Source: Nesterenkonia pannonica
Lineage (GTDB): Bacteria; Actinomycetota; Actinomycetes; Actinomycetales; Micrococcaceae
Reading direction: 5' to 3'
NCBI RefSeq assembly: GCF_019575955.1
Contig: NZ_CP080575.1
Span: 2,418,001 to 2,482,000 of the forward strand
DNA: 64,000 nt
Position numbers and translations under genes: made by a program. Of the stretch, positions 39,683 through 51,198 are shown one piece after another. How positions within the stretch are numbered: the first letter of the stretch is position 1; each line of letters starts with the position of its first letter. The notes beneath the pieces are model-generated. The model worked only from the letters and a program-made list of their open reading frames with translations, was not told the origin of the DNA and ran no database searches.

Positions 39683-42042
39683 CTGAGCAGAGCGTGAGCG
39701 AGCAGACCTTCAACATCGACACGGTCGACCACGCCGCATCCACCCCGGACGACGAGCTCCCGTGGGCCGATCTGGGCCTGAAGGACAACGAGTACACACG
39801 CATCGTCGACATCCTCGGCTTACGCCCCACCGCGGCAGAGCTGGCCATGTACTCCGTCATGTGGTCGGAGCACTGCAGCTACAAGTCGTCCAAGGTGCAC
39901 CTGCGCCAGTTCGGCGAGAAGGTCACCGAGGAGATGAAGCGCGACCTGATGGTCGGCATCGGCGAGAACGCCGGCTGTCACCGACCTCGGCGACGGCTGG
40001 GCCGTGACCTTCAAGATCGAGTCGCACAACCACCCCAGCTACGTGGAGCCCTACCAGGGCGCCGCGACCGGCATCGGCGGCATCGTCCGCGACATCATCT
40101 CCATGGGCGCCAGACCCGTAGGAGTCATGGACCCTCCGGTTCGGAGCGATCGATCACCCCGACACCCAGCGGGTGCTGCCCGGCGTGGTCTCCGGGATCG
40201 GCGGCTACGGCAACTCGCTGGGCCTGCCCAACATCGGCGGCGAGGTCGTCTTCGACGAGATCTACCAGCAGAACCCGCTGGTGAACGCTTTGGCCGTGGG
40301 CGTCATGCGGCACGAGGACCTGCGTCTGGCGAATGCTTCCGGCGTCGGCAACCGCGTCGTGCTCTTCGGCGCGCGCACCGGCGGCGACGGCATCGGCGGC
40401 GCCTCCGTGCTCGCCTCCGAGTCCTTCGACGACTCCAAGCCCTCCAAGCGCCCGGCTGTGCAGGTGGGCGACCCTTCGCTGAGAAGGTCCTCATCGAATG
40501 CTGCTTGAGCTCTTCAAGGGCGAGCTCGTGGAAGGCATCCAGGATCTGGGCGCGGCAGGCATCTCCTGCGCCACCAGCGAGCTGGCCTCCAACGGCGACG
40601 GCGGCATGCACGTGGAGCTCACCAACGTGCTCCTGCGGGACCCCACGCTCACGCCCGGGAGATCCTCATGTCGGAGTCCCAGGAGCGGATGATGGCCGTC
40701 GTCACTCCCGAGAACGCCGAAGCGTTCGAGTCGGTCCTGGGCACCTGGGGCGTGGAGTACTCGTGGCTGGGCGAAGTCACGGACACCGGTCGGCTCGTCA
40801 TCGACTGGAACGGGGAGACCATCGTTGACGTGGACCCCCGCACGGTGGCTCACGACGGACCCGTCTACGAGCGGCCATACCACCGTCCCGTGCGGCAGGA
40901 CGAGCTGCAGGCCGACACCTTCCGGTCCTCCGAGGCCTCCGCCGACCTGCCCGCCTCCGCGGAGCAGCTGGGCGAGACGGTGGTGGAGCTGATGTCCCAG
41001 CCGAACATGGCTGACGTCTCGTGGATCACCGACCAGTTCGACCGCTTCGTGCGCGGAAACACCGCACTCGCAGCCCGACGACGCCGGTGTCATCCGCGTC
41101 GATGATGAGACGGGGCTGGGCGTCGCCCTGGCCACCGACTGCAACGGCCGCTACGCCTACCTGGACCCCTACGAGGGTGCGCGCGCCGCCTTGGCCGAGG
41201 CCTACCGGAACGTGGCCACATCGGGGCCGTGCCGATGGCCGTCTCGGACTGCCTGAACTTCGGCTCCCGGAGGACCCGGCGATCATGTGGCAGTTCGCCG
41301 AAGCTGTCCGCGGCCTGGCGGACGGCTGCATGGAGCTGGGCATCCCTGTCACCGGAGGAAACGTCAGCCTGTACAACCAGACCGCAGGGCGTGCCATTCA
41401 CCCGACTCCCGTGGTGGGCGTGATGGGCAGGTTCGACGACGTCAGCCGTCGCACCCCTCAGGGCACCAACGCTGGGCCGACGGCCAGGCCGTCTACCTGC
41501 TGGGCGTGACCCGGGACGAGCTCGACGGCTCAGAGTTCGCACGGATGCGCGGACACCTGGGCGGCACTCCCCGCGGGTGGACCTCGCAGCGGAGAAGACC
41601 CTGGGCGAGCTCCTCATCAACGCGTCCCGCGACGGCATGGTCGACGCGGCCCACGACCTCTCCGAAGGAGGCTTGGCGGCCGCGCTTGCGGAGATGAGCC
41701 TGCGCTTCGGCGTCGGCGCCCGAGTGGCCATCGACGACCTCTGCGAACGCGACGGCGTAGACGCCTTCACGGCGCTGTTCAGCGAATCGCAGGGCCGTGC
41801 GCTCGTCGCCCTGCCGCGCTCGGAGGAGCTGCGCTTCACCGATATGACCAGCGCCCGCGGGTTCCCGCGCTGCGCATGGGAGTGGTCGATGCGGAGTCAG
41901 GCGGCCTGGAGATCTCCGGGCCCTTCGAAGGCGGCAGCTTCGGCATCGCCCTCGACGAGCTGAAGGACGCGTGGAGCAGCGTGCTCCCCAGCACTTCGAC
42001 ACTCTTCAGCAGGCCACGGAGGCCGTGCGCCAGGAGCCCTGA
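39679..42042 (+). CDS. purL: Phosphoribosylformylglycinamidine synthase, PurL subunit
   Basis: Synthetase subunit that makes FGAM from FGAR, ATP and ammonia. N-terminal [16 protein letters not shown] (catalytic His), [38 protein letters not shown]-type central repeat, and C-terminal [16 protein letters not shown]. About 785 residues. Frame breaks near 39972, 40135, 40475, 40660, 41072, 41222, 41265, 41475, 41575 and 41870, more than in any other gene here, yet each joins to the expected sequence. [10 protein letters not shown] at 39822 uses a TTA codon inside GCTTAC; family proteins have Gly-Arg-Arg-Pro there. Confidence 0.92.
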
Positions 42043-42048
42043 GCCGTC

Positions 42049-43000
42049 TCAGACGCCCAGGGACGCCTGCACTGACTTCAGCGCCGCAGCGGAGGCCTGC
42101 AGCTGCTCCGCCTCCTCCGAGGAGAACGGGGTGCTGCGGACCGGCTCTGCGCCCCGGCGGACACCACGGAGGGTATCGACAGGGCTGTGCCTTCAATGCC
42201 CAGGAACCCGTCGAGCACGCTGCTGACCGGCAGGATCGCATGCTGGTCCTGGAGGATGGCCTCCACGATCCGCACGGCGGAGAGCCCGATCGCGTAGTTC
42301 GTCGCGCCCTTGTTTACGATCACCTGGTAGGCGGCGCTGCGCACCTGGTCGGTGAGCCCATCGAGCTCGTCGCGGCTGAACACGGGCGCACCGTCACGCT
42401 CCCAGTCCAGCAGCGGGGTGGCCCCGATGCTCGCCGCTGACCAGAGGGGAAACTCCGTGTCCCCATGCTCGCCGACGATGTGCGCGTGCACGCTGGACTG
42501 CGCGACTCCTGCCCTCTGCGCCAGCTTCCATCGCAGACGTGCCGTATCGAGGACCGTTCCGGAGGAGAAGACCCTCTGGGAGGCAGTCCGGACAGAGACT
42601 GAGCTGCCACGGTGAGCACATCACAGGGATTGGTCACGAGCAGGTAGATCGCATCCGGGGCCCGCTCCAGCAGCTGCGGCATCATCTGCCGCAGAATCTC
42701 CACATTCGTGCCCGCCAGGTCCAGCCGGGTCTGGCTTAGGCGTGCTGCTTCGCGCCTGCGGTCACGACTACGATGTCGGCTCCTCGATGTGGGCCAGGTC
42801 AGCCCCTCCGGCGATGTCGGTGGCGCCGGTGAACTGGCTGCCGTGAGCCAGGTCCAGCACCTCAGCCTCCACCTTGGCCGCGTCGATGTCGTAGAGCCGC
42901 ACATGACGGGCGGCACCTCGGATCATGGCGGCATAGGCCGTGGCGGTCCTGACGCTGCTTACCCGACGATCGCCAGGGTCGAGTTCTCAATCGCACTCAT
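42049..43000 (-). CDS. ldh: L-lactate dehydrogenase (NAD-dependent)
   Basis: Interconverts pyruvate and lactate. N-terminal dinucleotide motif STLAIVG.. (disrupted by GTAAGC at 42958; with GCCGGC it becomes [13 protein letters not shown]), [21 protein letters not shown], the catalytic His motif [13 protein letters not shown] and [11 protein letters not shown]. The Arg/His/Asp catalytic set and the overall length of about 316 residues fit LDH; malate dehydrogenases of the same fold share part of this, but the Cys-Asp in NPCD and the GATNYAIG block favour lactate. Frame breaks near 42960, 42790, 42545 and 42155. Convergent with purL, six bases apart. Confidence 0.83.
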
Positions 43001-43079
43001 AGGCTCAGCTTGGCACACGCTCTGCCCGCTGAGGAAGACCTCAGGCTCCGCGCTGCTACGCCCCCATGCGGCGGCACGC

Positions 43080-43100
43080 AAAGGGGCGGCGAGCCCCTTT
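43080..43100 (-). terminator. Hairpin downstream of the symporter gene
   Basis: AAAGGGGC / GCCCCTTT with loop GGCGA, about 60 bases past the symporter stop on the minus strand. Candidate terminator without a U tract. Confidence 0.5.
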
Positions 43101-43162
43101 CGTCTCCTCGCAGAGAGGAAGACGTGGGGAGCTCACCGCCCCTTGTGCGGCAGTGCTGAGGA

Positions 43163-44785
43163 TCAGACGCGCGTGCTGTCCTCCAGCGGAGCCGGGTCCT
43201 CGAGCAGGCGGCCTGCCTTGCGGTCGGCCACGTACTGCTTGACCTCTGCCTTGACCTTCGGCGCCAGCACCACCAGGCCGACGACGTTGATGAAGATGCA
43301 GAGGAACAGTGCCGCGTCGGCGAACTCCAGGATGGAGCCGAAGCTGGTCAAACAGCCGAGCACCACGAACACCAGGACGAGCGCCCGGAAGATGTTGTCC
43401 TTCACCGGCGACTTGCCGAACACGTGGCGCCACGCCTGCGCCGTAGTAGGCCCAGGTCACGATGGAGGAGAACGCGAACAGTGCCACACACAGCAGAAGC
43501 ACGATCGGGAACCAGCCCATCACAGTGGCGAACGCAGCCGAGGTGTCAGCCACAGAGCCGACCTGCTCGCCCTCTGCGTGCATCTCGTTGAAGGCGGGGT
43601 TCTGCATGCCGATGATGATGACCAGGGCGGTCATGGTGCAGACCACCACAGTGTCGATGAACGGCTCCAGCGACGCGACGAAGCCCTCTGAAGCGGGCCG
43701 ACGCGTCTTGGCCGCAGAGTGGGCGATCGGCGCCGAGCCGATGCTTACCTCGTTGGAGAACGCAGCGCGCTGCGCACCCATGATGATGACGCCGAGGATG
43801 CCGCCTGCGATGCCCTCAGGGTTGAACGCTCCGGTGATGATGATGCCGATAGCGTTCGGCACTTCGGTGATGTTCACCAGAATGACGATGAGGGCGCCGA
43901 CGACGTAGATGATGGCCATGGCGGGGACCAGCCGGGAGGTGACCTTGCCGATGGACCTGATGCCGCCGATGATGACCAGGCCGACCAGGAAGGCGAAGAT
44001 GATGCCGAAGATCAGTGCGCCTGCGGTGGAGGTGAAGAAGTCCTCCAGGGCGGTGCCGCTGAAGTACTGGGTCGAGACCGCCTGAGCCTGCGTCATGGTC
44101 TGGTTGGTCTGGTACATGCCGCCGCCGCCGATGCCGAAGGCGATGATGGCGAAGGCGAAGATGCCCGTGATGACCGCGACCACCGGCTGCGGCAGCTTGC
44201 CGAATGCGACCTTCAGATACTGGAAGGGACCGCCGTGGACGATTCCGTCCTCATCGATGTAGCGGTACTTCACACCCAGCGTGGCTTCGACGAATTTGGT
44301 GGCCATGCCGCACAGGCCGATCAGAATCATCCAGAAGGTGGCGCCGGGGCCGCCCAATGAGATGGCTGCGGCCACACCGGCGATGTTTCCGAGTCCGACC
44401 GTGGCCGAGAGGGCGGAGGTCAGGGCCTGGAAGTGGGGACCTCGCCGGGGTCGTCAGCACGCGAGTACTTGCCGCGGACCACTTCAAGCGCGGTCTTGAA
44501 CCCGGTGAACTGGACACCCTTGAAGTAGATGGTGAATCCGATGGCCGCCAGGACGGACCATACGACCACCAGCAGAATGCCCTGGCCGTCGTACTCAGGT
44601 CCCCAGAAGATGATGCTGCCGAACCAGTCGGCGACGACGCCGAAGTTGCTGTCAATCTGACATGCGACGTCATCGAGGAAAGTTTCTCTGACGGCCGGGT
44701 CGCAGGACGCCGGGTCAGTCTCGGGGTCGAAGCCTGCGCCGGTGTCGGCGTCGGCTCCTTCAGCCAGGAGAGTCCCTGTGCTCAT
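43163..44785 (-). CDS. Alanine/glycine:cation symporter (AGCS family)
   Basis: Sodium-coupled amino-acid carrier with about ten membrane segments, about 540 residues. Signature blocks: TVGLGNIAGVAAAISLGGPGATFWM, KFVEATLGVKYR, the family fingerprint FSNEVSIGSAPIAHSAAKT (Val-Ser from GTAAGC; the fingerprint normally has Ala-Gly) and DTVVVCTMTALVI. The N-terminal extension is acidic, with a short stretch of Asp/Glu. Frame breaks near 44435 and 43440. Start ATG 44785 after GAGGGGATGAG. Sodium-driven uptake suits a salt-adapted cell. Confidence 0.87.
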
Positions 44786-44899
44786 ATCGTTCTCATCCCC
44801 TCGGATGTGGTGGTCGAGTGATGCAGCTGAGAGGGTTTTCACAGCATTGCGCCAAAGAGTACCGAATGAGCTGTTTCAAATGCGTTACTAAATGAAAGA

Positions 44900-44933
44900 G
44901 ATCCAGGTCACACCCTACAGGCGGTCCTGGATC
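44900..44933 (-). terminator. Rho-independent terminator of the gatCAB transcript
   Basis: On the minus strand GATCCAGG / CCTGGATC forms the stem and is followed by a T-rich TCTCTTTCATTT. It lies 27 bases after the gatB stop. Confidence 0.65.
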
Positions 44934-44959
44934 CTCCGAGCGGCAGTGCCGAGCACCGT

Positions 44960-46496
44960 TCAGCCTTCTATGCCGAGCCTCTCCAGCACGATGGCACGCA
45001 CCTTCCCCGCGTCGGCCTGGCCCTTCGTCTCCTTCATGACGGGGCCGATGAGCGCGCCGACGGCCTTGAGCTTCCCGCCCCTGACCTTCTCCACGACGTC
45101 AGGATTCTCGTCCATGGCCTTCTCCACAGCGGCTGTCAGGGCGCCATCGTCTGAGACCACCTCCAAACCACGGTCCGAGACGATCTCTGCCGGAGTGCCC
45201 TCACCGTCCACGTGATGCTCGAGCACCTGCCGGGCAAGCTTGTCGTTGATCCGCCCTCGTCGATGAGCTGGTGAAGCTCCACGATCGTGGCAGGCGTGAC
45301 GCCCAGCTCGACGGGCTCCACGCCTCGAGCGTTCGCCAGGCGGGAGATCTCGCCCATCCACCACTTGCGGGCCGTGGCCGGGCTCGCCCCGTGGGCCACC
45401 GTCTCCTCAATCTCGTCGAGGAGGTCGGCGGCGACGACGTCGCGGAACTCCTTGTCGGCATAGCCCCATGCCTCGCGCAGCGCCTCCGGCGGGCTGCGGG
45501 CGGCTCAGGAGCTGCGCGCGAAGCTCCTCGACCCATGCTGAGGTGGTCACGATCGGAACCAGGTCAGGCTCCGGGAAGTACCGGTAGTCATCCGCATCAG
45601 ACTTGGGCCGCCCGGACGACGTGGTCCGGGACGTCTCCAGCCAGTGGCGCGTCTCCTGGACGATGCTGCCGCTTACCAAGGATCAGGCATGTGGCGCCGG
45701 ATCTCATAGTGGACCGTGTGCTCGACGGCGCGCATGGAATTCACGTTCTTGGTCTCAGAACGTGTGCCGAACGTCTCCGCCCCCGGGGCATCAGGAGACG
45801 TTGGCGTCGCAGCGCACGTTTCCGTGCTCCATCTTGGCGTCGGAGATATTCAGCGACCTGACGATGTCGCGGACGGCGGCCACGTAGGCGCGTGCGATCT
45901 CGGGGCCCTCCTGTTTACTCCGGCGATCGGCTTGGTGACGATCTCGATCAGGGGAACGCCGGTGCGGTTGTAGTCGACGAGCGAGTAGTCGGCCCCCTGG
46001 ATGCGGCCCGAGGTGCCCGCGTGGGTCAGCTTGCCGGCGTCCTCCTCCATGTGCGCACGCTCGATCTCCACGCGGAAGATCTCACCGTCGTCGAGCTCGA
46101 CGTCGAGCCATCCCTCGTAGGCGATGGGCCTCGTCGTACTGGGAGGTCTGCCAGTTCTTGGGCAGGTCCGGGTAGAAGTACTGCTTCCGTGCGAAGCGGC
46201 AGTATTCGGCGATGGAGCAGTTCAGGGCGAGCCCCAGCCGGATGGCCGACTCGACGGCCTTGCCGTTGACCACCGGCAGGGTGCCGGGGAGGCCGAGGTC
46301 GACCTCATTGACGTTGGTGTTGGCCTCGTCGCCGAATGCGTTCGGAGCCGAGGAGAACATCTTGGACTTGGTGTTCAGCTCGACGTGCACTTCGAAGCCG
46401 AGCACCGGCTCGTACTTCTCGAGCGCCTCATCGAAGCTCAGGAGCGGCGTCGACGCGCGCTGCGGCGTCGGCCTGCGCCGTGGGTGTCTCGGTCAT
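44960..46496 (-). CDS. gatB: Asp-tRNA(Asn)/Glu-tRNA(Gln) amidotransferase subunit B
   Basis: tRNA-binding kinase subunit of the amidotransferase. Conserved blocks in order: [102 protein letters not shown] and the C-terminal YqeY-like tail [15 protein letters not shown]. About 510 residues. Frame breaks near 46450, 46120, 45915, 45800, 45690, 45505 and 45260. The ATG overlaps the gatA stop (TGATG). Confidence 0.92.
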
Positions 46497-48019
46497 CACT
46501 TGACCTCCTCGAGGTCGGGGATCTGCTGCCAGATGGCTTCGCCCTTCTCGCCCAGCAGGTGCTCCAGGGCGCCCGCTGCGTGATAGGCACGAATGTCCTG
46601 GCGCGCGGGGGCGAGGAACTGGATTCCGACGGGCAGACCCTCGGCCAGTCCGGCGGGAATGGAGATGCCGGGGATGCCGGCGAGGTTCGCTGGGATCGTC
46701 GCGACGTCGTTGAGGTACATCGCCAGCGGGTCGTCCATCTTCTCGCCCAGCTTGAACGGCACCGTGGGCGCCGTGGGGCAGATCAGCACGTCGGCCTCCT
46801 CGAAGGAACGGTCGAAGTCCCTCTGGATGAGCGTCCTGATCTTCTGAGCCGAACCGTAGTAGGCGTCGTAGTAGCCCGCCGAGAGGGCATAGGTTCCGAG
46901 CACGATCCGGCGCTTGACCTCTTCGCCGAAGCTTACCGCACGGCTGGCAGCCATCACGCGCTCGATGGTGATCGGCCCTCCTCGGGCAGCGCACGGCTGC
47001 CGTACCGGACGCCGTCGTACCGGGCCAGGTTGGAGGATGCCTCCGACGGCATGATCAGGTAGTACGCGCCCAGGGCGTAGTCGAAGCTCGGGCAGTCCAC
47101 CTCGACGATCTCCGCTCCGGCTTCGCGCAGCGAGTCCAAGGACGACTGGAACGCGTCGAGCACGCCCTGCTCGTAGCCCTCGCCGTGGGACAGCTGCTTG
47201 ATGACCCCGATGCGCATTCCGGTGATGTCGTGGGTGCTTGCGGCCTTCGCGAACTCCGGGACGTCATCCGGCAGTGAGGTGGAGTCCTTCGGGTCGTGTC
47301 CCCGATCAGTTCGTGGAGCAGAGCGGCGTCCTGCACGGTGCGTGCGCACGGACCGATCTGGTCCAGCGAGGAGGCCATGGCGATGGCCCCGTACCGCGAC
47401 ACGCCACCGTATGTGGGCTTGGTCCCCACGGTTCCGGTGAACGCGGCTTACTCCCTGATGGAGCCGCCGGTGTCGGTGCCCAGCGCCAGAGGAGCCTCGA
47501 AGGCGGCGACCGCTGCGGCCGAACCGCCTCCCGAGCCTCCGGGATTCGGCTGACGTCCCACGGGTTGCGCGTGATTCCGTAGGCCGAGTGCTCGGTGGAG
47601 GATCCCATGGCGAACTCGTCAAGGTTGGTCTTTCCCAGGATGGGAAGCTTCGCCTCACGGATCTTCTCGATGACGGTGGCGTCGTAGGGGCTCATCCATC
47701 CTTCGAGCATCTTGGACGCCGCGGTGGTGGGCTGGCCCTTGGTCACGATGAGGTCCTTCACCGCGATCGGCACGCTTACCAGCGGGTGCAGCGCCTCGGC
47801 CTCCGGGCCTCCGGCCTCACGGATGCGGTCCACCTCTGCCGCGACCTCGAGGGCCTCCTCGGAGTTGACGTGCAGGAACGCATTCACAGTGGGCTCCACC
47901 TCTGCGATGCGGTCCAGGTGGGACTGCGTGAGCTCCACCGACGTGATCTCGCGGGAGAGGAGCTTCGAAGCCATCTCGACGGCGGTGAGCCTGACGAGCG
48001 GGTGTGCTTGAACGGTCAT
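46496..48019 (-). CDS. gatA: Asp-tRNA(Asn)/Glu-tRNA(Gln) amidotransferase subunit A
   Basis: Amidase subunit that releases ammonia from glutamine. Ser-Ser-Lys triad regions: VPIAVKD (Lys), the Gly/Ser-rich loop, and DTGGSIR (nucleophile Ser). Three GTAAGC sites fall in conserved motifs: [11 protein letters not shown] at 47773 (family LAGVP), an in-frame stop after GGSIRE at 47448 (family REPAAFTG) and [14 protein letters not shown] at 46931 (family [12 protein letters not shown]). All are restored by GCCGGC. Other breaks near 47545, 47300 and 46975. About 505 residues, ATG 48019. Confidence 0.93.
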
Positions 48020-48029
48020 GTGTAGAGGA

Positions 48030-48328
48030 TCACTCCTGATCGAGAATGGCAGGAACCTTGAAGCGGCCGTCTTCGGCGTCGGGGGCGTTGGCCAGAGACT
48101 GCTCCGGGGTGAACGTGTGCCCGATGACGTCGTCGCGGAAGACGTTGGTGAGCGGAATGGGGTGGCTGGTGGCGGGATGTCCTCACCAGCGGCCTCCTGG
48201 ACCGTCTTCACCGCATCCACAATCTCAGCCAGCTCAGCGACCGTGCGGTCAAGCTCACCCTCAGTCATCGCGATGTGGGCAAGCTTGGCAAGATGCTCGA
48301 CGTCGGCGCGCGAGATCTCCTCTGACAT
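48030..48328 (-). CDS. gatC: Asp-tRNA(Asn)/Glu-tRNA(Gln) amidotransferase subunit C
   Basis: Small subunit that stabilises GatA-GatB. About 99 residues: [30 protein letters not shown], then after a frame break near 48175 [35 protein letters not shown], in pieces exactly as in the family. The ATG follows the PP2C stop with no gap (TGAATG), and gatA starts 10 bases downstream. Confidence 0.92.
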
Positions 48329-49094
48329 TCAGTTCCCTTCTTTGACGTCTACGAGTACGACCGTGACATTATCCCTGCCGCCCGAGCGCAGGGATCGGTG
48401 TATGAGCCAGTCCACGGTCTCCTGGGCGCTGTGATCGGCGTTGAGGATCGCTGCGATCTGCTGATCCGTCAGCTCGCCGGTGAGCCCGTCGGAGCAGATC
48501 AGGAGCCGCTGGCCCGGAGTCACGGTGGCGGTGGAGAAGTCGGCGCCCCAGACGTCGCCGCCCCAGGGCACGAGTGATGACGTTGCGCTGCGGGTGGCTG
48601 TGCATCTCCTCCGCGGTGATCATCCCGGAGTCTACGAGGTCCTGGACCTGCGAGTGGTCCCTGGTCAGGCGGATGAGCGCCCCGTCGTTGAGCAGGTAGG
48701 TGCGGGAGTCCCCGATGTTGAAGACCAGCCACTGCCACTGGGAGGAGCTTCCTCCGGTGGGGCCTCCACCACGGCAGCCCCGGAGAGGGTGGTGCCTGCC
48801 TTGGAGTCGGTCGCCTGCCGGATCCGGCGGTCTGCCTCGTCGAGGAACTCCTGGATCTCCGACTCGCTCACCTCGCCGCGCGCACGCTCCCAGCCTTCGG
48901 CCAGCGCCTGACGGCGAGGAGGAGGCGACTTCGCCTACCTCATGGCCGCCCATGCCGTCGGCGACGGCGAAGAGGCCGTCGGTCACCACGTACGAGTCTT
49001 CGTTGAGCTCACGGCGCAGCCCTACGTGCGAGCCGTAACCGTAGTCGACGTACGGCCCCTGGAGGGCTTCGGTGCTGTCGTCGCTCAGAGTCAC
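48329..49094 (-). CDS. PP2C-family protein serine/threonine phosphatase
   Basis: Metal-dependent phosphatase. The N-terminal GLRRELNEDSYV has the metal-binding Glu-Asp, LFAVADGMGGHEVGEVAS is motif with Asp-Gly-Met-Gly-Gly, then WLVFNIGDSRTYLL, ITRDHS-like LTRDHSQVQDLV, ICSDGLTGELTD and GGRDNVTVVLVDV, all classic PP2C motifs. About 255 residues, soluble (no membrane anchor). Frame breaks near 48925, 48750 and 48570. It is transcribed together with an adenylate cyclase gene upstream and abuts gatC downstream. The partner kinase is not in the window. Confidence 0.85.
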
Positions 49095-49147
49095 TCTCCC
49101 ATCTTGTCACGGATCGTTGCCGGTCTGTGATGCTCCGGCACCTCCTG

Positions 49148-50526
49148 TTACCAGGCTGTGATGTCCGCCTCGTCGAGCATGATTCCGCCGCCTTCGGAGC
49201 GGAGCAGCATCGATGGCACGACCTCTCCGAAGCCGCGCACCACTCGTGGGTGCTGCGGCACCAGCAGGTATGAATCATTCTCCTCCAGGGCATCGGCAGT
49301 GGCGGTGTCCACCAGCACCGTGCCTGGATCGGCGAGCGCGGTGAGCCGTGCCGCCAGGTTCACGGCCTACCATAGATATCGCCCATGCGGGAGAGCACCC
49401 GGCCCCACACCACCGAGACCCGGGCCTGGGGCAGAACGTCGTCGGCTGCGATCGCCTCCGCCAGGGCCAGGGCAATCTCCGCCCCCGCCTCGGGAGTCTC
49501 GGCGTTGTAGAAGACCTCGTCCCCACGGTCTTGACCAGCCGTCCGCCGCCGATGCTGATGATCTCGGCGCACTTGGACTCGAACCGCTGGACCATCTGGG
49601 CCAACGTGCGCTCGCTCATCTGCCGCGACAGCGAGGTGTAGGAGACCAGGTCGGCGAAGCCCACGGCGCGGGCCAGAGGGAGGGATGCGTCGGTGGCCTG
49701 CTGCGCCCCCGACCCCGCTGAACGGCTGCCAGCCCGGACTCCACGCGGACCGTCAGACGCTGGAGGCCTGCTGAGAGCTGGCGGCGCCAGGCGTAGGACA
49801 TCAGCCGCTGCAGCGGCTCGATCAGCTCGGGCAGCGTCTCGACCACGTGCGTGCGCGCTTCGGCGTCGTCGTAGTCCTCGTTGGCGATCTTGTCCTCGAC
49901 CAGCGCTTCGATCTGCCAGACCACCATGCGGTCAGTGGTCTGCCCCACCGATCGGGTGAGGCTGATGGCCGTCTCCTCGTTGAGCAGCCCCCGTCGGACG
50001 AGATCGACCATGGTGGTCAGCGCCTCTGCGTCCGCCGCGGTGAAGGCTCGCACCTCGTCCTCGAGGTTGGGAATCCCAGGGCCCGCCACAGCTTGCGTGC
50101 CGACCGGGTGGAGACACCCATGTGCTCCGCCATCTCGCGGTACGTCAGGGTGCGCTCGGCGCCGAGGAGGCGGGTCTCGAGATCCCGGATGCGCCGATGC
50201 CATGTCCGACTCACGGTGTCGGCCTCGACCTGCATAGGAGTGGGCACCGGGATGGCGGCGGTCTCCGGATGGCGCGCGTAGTCATCCTCGGGCTCGTCAG
50301 CGAGTCCTGCGCCGGAGAAGGCTCCAGCCTCCGACGTCTGGGACAGCCCCGGATTCGCGGAGGCTGCTGCGGCCGCAATCTCGGCCGTCCCCTCTGCTTG
50401 GGGGCGGAAAGTCCGACCAGTCGGCCCGAGCCGCCTCGAGCTCCTTGTCGGTGAAGGAGCGCTTACCACTGCATCCATGACACCGGTCTCCCCGGCCATG
50501 TAGTCCGGGCCGGGCTCAGTAGCCAT
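49148..50526 (-). CDS. Class III adenylate/guanylate cyclase with N-terminal HTH-like region
   Basis: Cytosolic cyclase of about 455 residues. The C-terminal catalytic domain (from about residue 285) has VGFADLVSYTSLSRQM with the metal Asp, FESKCAEIISIGGGRLVKTVGDEVFY and GDIYG..VNLAARLTALADPG; the N-terminal half holds a coiled segment and a MerR/HTH-like stretch LTYREMAEHMGVSTRSARKLW, as in related actinobacterial cyclases. Frame breaks near 50450, 50400, 50080, 49725, 49530 and 49370. ATG 50526 overlaps the end of the PH-domain gene. The second catalytic Asp sits in VWGRVLSRMGDIYG; nucleotide specificity is not resolved. Confidence 0.82.
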
Positions 50527-51157
50527 GACCGGCCGCGTAGGGGTGCGCCCGCATCTGAGCAGGCGAGAGCTGTTCGGGCTGGGGCGGCCCGGCGGAGGGC
50601 CCCGTAGCCGCCGAACGGCTGGTGGGCACCCATGTGCTGGCGGGCCGCCTGGCGGCGGTAGTCCTGAAGCTGCTGAGCCACCAGCCCGTGGAGGCGGGCG
50701 GCGTCGGGCATGTCCTTCAGCTTGGTGCGCTGGTACTGGTCGTACGCACCGTGAGTGAGGACGATGTCGCCCGCGTCGAACATCTCCTGGGCCTTCGACT
50801 GCCGCCAGTCAGCGCCGGTCACCAGCCCCAGGGGAACCACGACGGCGTTGGCCCCGCCGACGATGTTCTTCTGCACCACCCGATGGGTGGTCAGGTATGT
50901 GAAGCGATTGAGCCAGCTGAGCACCGGCTTGATCGCGCCGAAGAGAAGAAGGAGTCCCCCACCGCCCACACGATGAAGATCCCGATGTGGCTGTAGTGCT
51001 GCACGAAGGCAGGCTGCGACGGCCGCCCCAAGTAGCCGATGAGGAACATCATGACCGCGATGGTCGCCAGCATGCTCACCAGCGGCGGGATCAGGGCCCG
51101 GAAGTGGGCGCGCGCGCGGACCACCACCTGCTCGTCATCAACAAGCTTCAGCAGCAC
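50516..51157 (-). CDS. Membrane protein with bacterial PH domain
   Basis: About 210-residue protein: short polar N-terminus, two membrane helices (LIPPLVSMLATIAVMMFLIGYL and a second near LLLLFGAIKPVLSWL), then a bPH_2 domain with the typical LTTHRVV and GADWRQSKAQEMFDAGDIVLTH pattern. The tail, after a frame change near 50610, is Pro/Gln-rich and ends HPYAAGHGY. GTG 51157 was preferred because AAGGAGGTG lies six bases upstream. Frame break near 50950. Function unknown; it leads the cyclase-PP2C-gatCAB run. Confidence 0.7.
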
Positions 51158-51198
51158 CGAAGGCACCTCCTTCACGGGTCTTTGGGTCTGAGAGCAGT

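Noticed and set aside
39679-42042. purL as a decayed pseudogene
   Set aside because: About ten frame breaks, but every conserved block is present in order and purS and purQ are next to it; sequence error is more likely.
42049-43000. Malate dehydrogenase instead of lactate dehydrogenase
   Set aside because: Same fold, but the [10 protein letters not shown]-type block and NPCD favour L-lactate dehydrogenase; kept as a minor doubt only.
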